64,000 nucleotides of DNA from Diadema setosum (Eukaryota > Echinodermata > Echinoidea > Diadematoida > Diadematidae): positions 31,534,726 to 31,598,725 of the forward strand of contig NC_092702.1 in the NCBI RefSeq assembly GCF_964275005.1, read 5' to 3'. Position 1 is the first letter of the stretch; each line of letters opens with the position of its first letter. The notes under the pieces were generated by a model that was not told the DNA's origin, did not search any database, and saw nothing but the letters and a program-made list of their open reading frames with translations. This document shows positions 60,601 to 64,000 of this stretch, piece after piece. The position numbers were made by a program, and so were the translations under genes.

Positions 60601-62677
60601 GTACTTACAGTGAAATTCATGGAAAAATGGCACATTGCATTTGTATTTCAATTTCGACATTCCTTCACACAATGATGAAATGTCATCACAACAATATGGA
60701 AAACAAATTTTTCAAGATGGGATGAGGTGCATGGAATGTTAGAAACCAAACACGCTACCAGATTAATATTCTGGGGGTCCCCAGGTAACGTAAGCTCCTT
60801 CTTCATGCTAGCAGGGTCCCATGAGCTGTTCTACATTAGTGAGAAAACAAAAATCAAACAGAAATATACTACATACATAGACATGAAAGTACTCAGTGCA
60901 TGCAAGGTTAGAACAATGGTTGAAAAAAAAAAGCAAACAAGTGAATCATTAAAACAAGAGGCACGACAAAATATCACTCCAATAGTATCATCACAATGTA
61001 CTCCTGTTGGAAGAAAGAGTAATGTTAACCTTTAATATGGACAAGTACAAAGATAGTTCATTAGTTTTCTGATGTTCAAGTGATGGATGTCAGGACGTAC
61101 AGTAACTTTGATAGTATTTAGCAAAAATTTGCTGACAGACAAACAGAAGAAATCACATTGTTTTTTTTTTCTTTTTATTCCCAAGACCATTTACAAGAGT
61201 CTAAATGAATTATGCAAAAGAAATCACCAAATACAAACAATGCCCATAGCCAAAAATGCAAGTTTACTTAAACTGCACAGCTGCAGTTCCTACTGTATTG
61301 AAGTGAATATTTCAGGACCCTTTAACCAGGAAGTAACTATTCAACATAATTTGACAATTGTTAAGGACAGAATGACTTGCAGTCACACGTGATAAAGCAG
61401 GCATGTCAGAATTTGCAGTGACAAATAAGATTTAGCAGCAATTTGGAACAATGAAACACCAGACATAAATAATACCAGCAGCACCTTCATGGCTAAGGCA
61501 AAATTCAAAAGTAGCGCTAGCTGCGATGAGCTAATTGTACCCTGTACAAGTGAGACACAAGTTTGGATTTGGCGAAACAATGCTTATATGCTTTGGTTAC
61601 AGGATACCGGTACTCATCTAATTACGACCAATTCATCAATGGAGTTAAATGCCTAACCTAGCTGCAAATTTGGGGTGGAGCTGTTTTATTGTGTTAATGA
61701 CCCAATGTTAAACCTGCAGTCACCTTGTCTCTCTGCTTTGGCACTCGTTATGGTTTAGACTCAAGTCTAAACCATAATAATGAGCCCCAAAGAGGTGAGA
61801 GGAGCTAGACCTAGAGTTGACTCTACGGTCTACATGTAGGCCTAAAACTTGTAGATCTAACACGTTAGACCTCTACTCTAAAATGATAATTAGAGATCAA
61901 CCTACCTCCAAGAGTCCATGATCAAGATGCATAGTTGAGCAATACAAAACATTGTAATTTTCATTGAATTGAAACTAAAGTGTGTTCAGATGTTCCGACT
62001 AATTCAAAGGGTGTGTACAGTTCTGGTTGAGGTGAGGATTTAGCTTTTAACGTTTTGGGAGATATTGAGAAACCAATTGAGATGTCAAAGAGCATGCAAT
62101 TCTAAGGGGTATCAAAAGTTTATTTGATGAAAATCGGTTTTGAAATGACTGAGATATCCAAAAACAAGGTGAAACAAAAGAGATCCTATTAAACACAAGG
62201 TGTGCCTGTTGCCTTAACTGTAGTTTTAATATTATCACTCTTTTTTGGATATCTAACGGTTAAACTTCCTACAGCATCTACATGTATCTCAATCTCAGCC
62301 ATTTGAAAACCAATGTTTATCAAATAAACGTTGAATCCTTCTTAAAATTACATGCTCTTTCATATTTCATAAGAGGTTTCTCATTATCTCACTTAAAGGA
62401 ATGGCCAATGCTCAAAACATGAATCCCCACCTCAACCAGTACTGCACAGTCCCTTATTAAAGTTAACTAGGGAGGCCGGAGGTGGATCTTGGAAGAGTTC
62501 CACCTTCCTGCTTTAACTTACAACTGTAGGCTACATGGCATGGGCATGGAGACGTTTTGACTTTTGTATGTCGTAAGCTGGGGCGATTAGATCTGAAATG
62601 ATTTGACTAGATTGGCTCGATGAATATGAACAAGACAAGGAAGTTACCTGCTGAGGAAGCTGTATCACTGACGACAT
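26675..62677 (-). CDS. HK: Hexokinase, single-domain (~50 kDa), nine coding exons
   Basis: The product phosphorylates glucose and other hexoses with ATP to hexose 6-phosphate, the first step of glycolysis, in the cytosol. Coding exons on the minus strand are 62677-62648, 53000-52838, 35781-35642, 34685-34565, 33579-33488, 32168-32069, 29833-29644, 27488-27333 and 27044-26675. They join in frame to 453 codons plus TAA. Visible motifs in order are phosphate-1 loop LDLGGSNFR (72-80), hexokinase signature LGFTFSFP...WTKGF (~127-161), catalytic Asp in LVNDTTGT (Asp194), [10 protein letters not shown] (216-225), EWGAFGDDG (247-255), GIDGTLY (396-402) and adenine-site [11 protein letters not shown] (429-439). 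The N-terminus starts [10 protein letters not shown] and lacks the hydrophobic porin-binding helix of vertebrate HK1/HK2, so mitochondrial docking is not expected. The ~450-residue length fits one hexokinase unit (glucokinase and invertebrate type), not the duplicated 100-kDa form. No lesion was seen. The family call is certain; the orthologue name is not resolved. Confidence 0.96.
27333..27488 (-). CDS. HK: Hexokinase coding exon 8
   Basis: The exon is 156 bp, identical in length to the vertebrate exon. It encodes [20 protein letters not shown] and on to RFLTDIE plus two bases. [11 protein letters not shown] is a strongly conserved large-domain helix of hexokinases. The acceptor is CTCCAG and the donor AA|GTAAGT. 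Confidence 0.95.
27730..28390. mobile_element. Diverged GCCTCCG-type repeat with nested MITE
   Basis: It starts AGAGACCTCCGCCGAGCA and ends AACCTCCTTCCTAGGCAGAG after (CAAA)n, resembling the 15.5-16.6 kb repeat. A TIR element (27,827-28,048; ends TACAGTATAAGCTG and its inverse) is inserted within it. It lies in hexokinase intron 7. Confidence 0.55.
27827..28048. mobile_element. ~222-bp TIR MITE nested in the 27.7-28.4 kb repeat
   Basis: The ends TACAGTATAAGCTGTTATTTTC and the inverse GAAAATAACAGCATGTAAAGTA delimit a CpG-containing interior with repeated TTCGCGAA-like words. It resembles the elements at 39.0 and 46.9 kb. Confidence 0.65.
29644..29833 (-). CDS. HK: Hexokinase coding exon 7
   Basis: The 190-bp exon encodes [20 protein letters not shown] and on through [20 protein letters not shown] to LNQGKQ. 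Asn, Glu and Trp positions that surround glucose are present. It is two codons longer than the 184-bp vertebrate exon. The donor is CT|GTGAGT (phase 2). Confidence 0.95.
29927..30312. mobile_element. TTAA MITE of the AAAGGGATTGTACAGT family, copy 1
   Basis: TTAAAGGGATGGTATAGTAT to CTATACAATCCCTTTAA, with long diverged inverted arms (gatatctcagccatttcaaaa and its inverse). It is 386 bp, in hexokinase intron 6. Confidence 0.85.
30690..30820. repeat. ATT/ATC trinucleotide tract
   Basis: Degenerate TTATTATCATTATT, then CACCATCACC, then a pure ATC run, in hexokinase intron 6. Confidence 0.9.
30832..31962. mobile_element. TTAA host repeat (AAAGGTAGGG ends), copy A with nested MITE
   Basis: It begins CTAAAGGTAGGGAATCCCA and ends TATCCCCTACCTTTAA. 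It is interrupted at GGCT|TTAA|GTGTGG by the 567-bp MITE (31,216-31,782). The uninterrupted counterpart junction AAGGCTCAAGTGTGGCTG exists at 40,565. Without the nested element it is ~565 bp. Confidence 0.9.
31216..31782. mobile_element. 567-bp TTAA MITE with ~200-bp inverted arms
   Basis: TTAA at both ends, then GGGAACATAAACCCAAAGAG and its inverse CTTTGGGTTTGCGTTCCC. The arms remain complementary for about 200 bp, through TTCATAACTTTTGCATCGAT. The insertion is proven by comparison with the empty site in copy B of the host repeat. A piggyBac- or Kolobok-type transposase (TTAA-specific) is likely responsible. Confidence 0.9.
32069..32168 (-). CDS. HK: Hexokinase coding exon 6 (catalytic Asp)
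   Basis: The exon is exactly 100 bp, as in vertebrate hexokinases. It encodes [20 protein letters not shown] and on to YIGLIL plus one base. The Asp in VNDT (residue 194) aligns with the catalytic base of the family. The acceptor is TTCCAAG and the donor CTAG|GTAGGT. Confidence 0.95.
33488..33579 (-). CDS. HK: Hexokinase coding exon 5
   Basis: The 92-bp exon encodes [20 protein letters not shown] and on to LLKQACKRR, with acceptor CTGTAG and donor AGA|GTAAGG. It contains the WTK of the signature, whose Thr and Lys contact glucose in known structures. It is one codon shorter than the vertebrate exons 4+5 together, at the loop before the catalytic strand. Confidence 0.93.
34336..34428. mobile_element. 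92-bp palindromic TTAA MITE, copy 3 (reverse)
   Basis: Reverse-orientation copy inside hexokinase intron 4, running from TAAACCCC to GTGGGTTAA, with the core diverged to CCCGAGTACGCTTGGG. Confidence 0.7.
34565..34685 (-). CDS. HK: Hexokinase coding exon 4
   Basis: The 121-bp exon encodes [12 protein letters not shown] and on through [18 protein letters not shown], the first part of the hexokinase signature. The donor is TCAG|GTGGGT. The residue after the variable pentapeptide is Leu-Ala, where the family signature usually has an aliphatic residue followed by Asp, Asn, Ser or Thr. This is a small deviation at a non-catalytic position. Confidence 0.94.
35642..35781 (-). CDS. HK: Hexokinase coding exon 3
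   Basis: This 140-bp, GC-rich exon encodes [20 protein letters not shown] and on to IMIGTGEQ, with acceptor TTTCTGCAG and donor CAG|GTGAGA. It carries the ATP phosphate-1 motif. It is 9 bp shorter than the 149-bp vertebrate counterpart but keeps the same entry and exit phases. GC-rich third positions contrast with the AT-rich introns. Confidence 0.95.
36162..36254. mobile_element. 92-bp palindromic TTAA MITE, copy 4
   Basis: TTAACCCGTTGAAGGCAGAC to CCTCAACGACCTAA, in hexokinase intron 2. It keeps the internal ATTTTGCTACAACACGCA stretch shared by the family. Confidence 0.8.
36653..36680. repeat. AAC trinucleotide tract
   Basis: Nine AAC units in hexokinase intron 2. Confidence 0.9.
37260..37470. 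repeat. Fragment of the TTCATAACTTTTG MITE family
   Basis: It contains CTTCTCATCCAGCTGTGACT, TTCATAACTTTTGAACAGAT and GAAGGAGAACATGTCCTTGG, matching one arm of the MITE at 56.1-58.5 kb. The other arm is missing. Confidence 0.65.
39008..39216. mobile_element. ~210-bp TIR MITE (ACTTTAAAAGTGG ends)
   Basis: ACTTTAAAAGTGG at the left is inverted as CCACTTTTAAGT at the right. The interior contains GCGCATTTCGCGTG and is related to the larger element at 46.9 kb. Confidence 0.6.
40621..42982 (+). mobile_element. Non-autonomous Helentron/Helitron-like element, unit 1
   Basis: The 5' end TTAGGTGATCCGA is the start of a 12-bp-stem hairpin (AGGTGATCCGAG / CTCGGATCACCT). An inverted 13-bp copy TCGGATCACCTAA lies near the 3' end, followed by a hairpin AATTTGTCA-GTG-TTGACAAATT and then CTAG. 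Asymmetric inverted ends, a 3' subterminal hairpin, CTRR terminus and insertion at TT without duplication are Helentron hallmarks. There is no Rep/helicase frame, so it is non-autonomous. It carries four TGACGTCA sites and four DR1 motifs. Confidence 0.8.
42983..44973 (+). mobile_element. Helentron-like element, unit 2 (tandem, 5' truncated)
   Basis: It starts directly after the CTAG of unit 1, lacks the ~45-bp 5' hairpin, and ends with the same 3' hairpin and CTAG at 44,972. Homology to unit 1 runs along its full length except where a tRNA-derived SINE replaces or interrupts it (~44,163-44,460). Head-to-tail tandem copies are expected when rolling-circle transposition misses a terminator. 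Confidence 0.8.
44163..44460 (+). mobile_element. tRNA-derived SINE inserted in Helentron unit 2
   Basis: The sequence is absent from the aligned positions in units 1 and 3. It includes GTCATTGCGTAGCGCAT (A-box region) and GGTTCGAGGCT (B-box region) at ~44,226-44,280, followed by a T-rich tail. The insertion therefore postdates the tandem Helentron. Confidence 0.65.
46441..46607. mobile_element. 167-bp MITE with ~65-bp inverted arms
   Basis: GCCCTGTTTCATAAAG...AACTTACGAGCGACTGGTGA is repeated inverted as TCACCAGTCGCTCGTAAGTT...CTTTATGAAACAGGGC. The arms are nearly perfect, so it can fold into one long hairpin. Confidence 0.9.
46706..46798. mobile_element. 92-bp palindromic TTAA MITE, copy 5
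   Basis: TTAACCCATTGAGGACGG to CGTCCTCAACAGGTTAA with a perfect 16-bp core palindrome CCCGAGTATACTCGGG. It lies in hexokinase intron 2, ~100 bp from another MITE. Confidence 0.85.
46900..47349. mobile_element. 450-bp TIR MITE (TACTGTAAAAGTGGTTTC ends)
   Basis: TACTGTAAAAGTGGTTTCTT at the left and AAGAAACCACTTTTACAGTA at the right are perfect inverses. CpG-containing words such as TTTTCGCG and AATTCGCG recur along the interior. It lies in hexokinase intron 2. Confidence 0.9.
47350..50870. other. Hexokinase intron 2 segment without recognised gene
   Basis: Open frames here are short and follow low-complexity or chance sequence. No domain or splice-consistent exon was recognised. Confidence 0.5.
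50400..50490. repeat. CATA/CAGA tetranucleotide tract
   Basis: ATACATACATA... passes into CAGACAGACAGACA in hexokinase intron 2. Confidence 0.85.
50876..51269. mobile_element. TTAA MITE of the AAAGGGATTGTACAGT family, copy 2
   Basis: TTAAAGGGATTGTATAGTTT to CTGTACAATCCTTTTAA, 394 bp, same arms as copies at 29.9 and 62.0 kb. It lies in hexokinase intron 2. Confidence 0.85.
51636..51661. repeat. TC microsatellite
   Basis: Pure CT run of ~13 units in hexokinase intron 2. Confidence 0.9.
52412..52774. repeat. ~360-bp polypurine tract (GGA/GAA)
   Basis: The plus strand is almost pure purine (GGA, GAA, GGAGAA units) with only a few interruptions. It is a classic candidate for triplex or H-DNA. 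Hexokinase is transcribed in the opposite direction, so the pre-mRNA carries a C/U-rich stretch starting 64 nt after the exon 2 donor. The several 100-160-codon open frames here are repeat artefacts. Confidence 0.95.
52838..53000 (-). CDS. HK: Hexokinase coding exon 2
   Basis: The exon is 163 bp, the same length as vertebrate hexokinase exon 2. It begins [15 protein letters not shown] after an AG acceptor and ends PDGS plus one base (phase 1) before GTATAG. It encodes the N-terminal helices and the stretch [14 protein letters not shown] that precedes the phosphate-1 loop. A ~360-nt polypyrimidine stretch (in the transcript sense) begins 64 nt downstream of its donor. Confidence 0.95.
56094..58459. 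mobile_element. TTAA MITE (AAAGGACAAGTTCACCTTCA ends) interrupted by Helentron
   Basis: TTAAAGGACAAGTTCACCTT and the inverse AAGGTGAACTTGTCCTTT enclose inner arms similar to the 567-bp MITE (AAGTTTGAGGAAAATCGGAC and its inverse). The Helentron at 56,381-58,177 splits it. A fragment of the same family is at ~37,270-37,460. Confidence 0.85.
56381..58177 (+). mobile_element. Helentron-like element, copy 3
   Basis: It has the same 5' hairpin (TTAGGTGATCCAAG...CTCTCGGATCACC) and 3' hairpin, ending CTCTAG. It is inserted between ...GTAATATTA and TTCCCATTGCC of a TTAA MITE whose relative at 31,485-31,520 shows the uninterrupted sequence. It is 1.8 kb, shorter than unit 1 through an internal 3' deletion. 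It lies in hexokinase intron 1. Confidence 0.82.
58500..61980. other. Hexokinase intron 1, distal part without recognised elements
   Basis: AT-rich intron with no coding exon seen on either strand. The only structured feature noted is a short palindrome, ATGGTTTAGACTC...GAGTCTAAACCAT-like, at ~61,750-61,775. Confidence 0.5.
62003..62460. mobile_element. TTAA MITE of the AAAGGGATTGTACAGT family, copy 3
   Basis: Diverged copy from TTCAAAGGGTGTGTACAGTT to CTGCACAGTCCCTTATTAA. It is longer than the others because of a ~60-bp extra segment in the middle. It lies within hexokinase intron 1, 190 bp downstream of exon 1. Confidence 0.75.
62648..62677 (-). CDS. HK: Hexokinase coding exon 1 (start codon)
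   Basis: This exon encodes ten residues, [10 protein letters not shown], and ends CAG|GTAACT. I chose this ATG (62677-62675) because it lies in an AACA-ATG context, is followed by a consensus donor, and leaves phase 0. Phase 0 is needed by the next exon and matches the first intron of vertebrate hexokinases. The exon lies 9.6 kb upstream of exon 2. An alternative first exon elsewhere in the intron cannot be excluded without transcript data. Confidence 0.8.
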
Positions 62678-63450
62678 TGTTGTTGAGTCCGATGATCTAG
62701 CACCAGACACAGAGTAGGAAGACCTCGTGGGGAATCAAAACAGGATTGTAAATGCGATAGTAAAAGCTGTGAAGTGCAGTGCCAGTGAGTGGTGTCGCTC
62801 CGTTTGGATTGCGTGTGTGTTGTTATCACAAGAAATTGATGTGCTAGTATTGTCGTGTGTACTGGTAGCGCCCGATCTGTTCACGTCCACTGACTTGACT
62901 AATCTTCAGAGCGAAAATTGAGTATGTCAACCGGTTTGATGAAATAGACTGTTGAATACGTGTGGCTACCAGCTACGGTTAGTGGTAGTGTGACGTGCTT
63001 CTGTTGTCCCGGGACGAACACGGCTACAACTTACAAGCTAGCTTAAATAATAATGAAGCAAATGGCTCAAAAGGTATAACAAGTTTGTTCCTCGCTGGCC
63101 AGTGGGCACGCGGTGTAGGTTAGTACTGGAGGTACACGTTGATCGATGAGTAGGATGGATGAGGCCAGCTAGCTAGCTAGGATAGGGCACAGCGTCGTGT
63201 GTACTTGTGTGTACGTGCATTTACTCGTAGTTTGTGTGTAACGAGGAGTTGTTCACCTACGGCTTGAGGTGTGTGTGTGTCGGAGGCTCGTATGTGGGCG
63301 CGGCCTTTCGCAGGGGGTCAGGCTATGACGTCTTTGTCATTCACAAAATAAACGTCTAGCTAGCTGTGCACGTAATATGAAGGCGCCGCGGAAAGTGATG
63401 TTGTCAGAATACAGGAGAGGTCTATGGCGCCGTTTTTACCATTGCTCAAA
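62678..63450 (-). promoter_or_regulatory. HK: Probable hexokinase 5' UTR and promoter region
   Basis: The ~770 bp upstream of the hexokinase ATG is noticeably richer in G+C and CpG than the surrounding introns, as expected for a proximal promoter and 5' leader. I see no convincing TATA box on the minus strand. The region is bounded upstream by a GATA/GACA microsatellite starting near 63,469. The transcription start cannot be placed from sequence alone. Confidence 0.4.
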
Positions 63451-63464
63451 ACATTGCTCCAACT

Positions 63465-63491
63465 GATAGACAGACAGATAGACAGACAGAC

Positions 63492-63566
<75 letters not shown>

Positions 63567-63830
63567 CAGTCAGACAGACAGACAGACAGACAGATAGGTA
63601 TGTAGATAGATAGACAGAAAGATAGGTAGATAGAGAGATAGAAAGATAGATATAGAGATAGATACAGTAGATGATCACTAGGGCCTATATAGATAGATAG
63701 ATAGACAAATAGATAAATAGATAGATATAGATAGATATATATATAGATAGATAGATAGAAGGAGCGAGGGGGAGAGCGAGCAATGGGGAGGGATATAGAC
63801 AGACAGACAGACAGACAGACAAAGGGACAA
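63465..63830. repeat. GATA/GACA compound microsatellite
   Basis: There are long runs of GATA and GACA tetranucleotides (about 63,484-63,565 nearly pure GATA, then GACA), followed by degenerate GATA tracts to about 63,760 and a GACA run near 63,797-63,822. Reading frames across it are only low-complexity artefacts. It lies ~0.8 kb upstream of the hexokinase start codon. Confidence 0.93.
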
Positions 63831-64000
63831 ACAGAGATTGAATGAGAGAGTAAAAACAACAACAATCTGACTGATTTTTTTTTTTTTTGCCAATTTCAGG
63901 TGTAGTTTTCATTGGAATCATTTTAAGTCTTTTTGCGCTTTATTCCTGAACTTGTATGTTTACTTTGCTCATACAAATGAACCTTATTTTTTTCGTGAGT

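Noticed and set aside
63436..63921. Tyr/Leu/Ser-rich frames up to 139 codons
   Set aside because: Direct translations of GATA/GACA microsatellite.

Overview
The window looks like nuclear DNA of a marine invertebrate deuterostome, most likely an echinoderm such as a sea urchin. The evidence is AT-rich introns and spacers, short GC-rich exons with canonical GT-AG splice sites, abundant microsatellites, and dense TTAA-flanked MITEs, Helitron-type repeats and tRNA-derived SINEs. The species assignment is an inference; no alignment could be run. No rRNA, canonical tRNA or CRISPR array was seen.

Right half (26,675-62,677, minus strand): one intact single-domain hexokinase gene. It has nine coding exons and encodes 453 residues. 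Exon lengths and intron phases closely follow those of vertebrate hexokinases, except that the last two vertebrate exons are one exon here. Introns 1 and 2 (9.6 and 17 kb) are filled with transposable elements.

Left half (1-26,000): no intact recognisable gene. The main structure is a pair of ~0.9-1.0 kb inverted repeats at 5,463-6,494 and 19,947-20,853. They are flanked by the same 6 bp (CACACC), which suggests a 15.4-kb element. Its interior holds three exons of a secretory-pathway Ca2+-ATPase (ATP2C1/SPCA-like) carrying four in-frame stops and a frameshift, three exons of a broken ABM-domain protein, and a plus-strand two-exon reading frame that I do not recognise. This may be a large TIR element that has captured decaying host gene pieces.

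Repeat stratigraphy: two copies of one host repeat (30.8-32.0 kb and 40.2-45.1 kb) act as empty-site controls for each other. They show a TTAA MITE insertion in the first and a Helentron-like tandem insertion at a TT dinucleotide in the second. A third Helentron copy (56.4-58.2 kb) interrupts another MITE. These Helentron copies carry paired CRE octamers 11 bp apart and several DR1 nuclear-receptor motifs.
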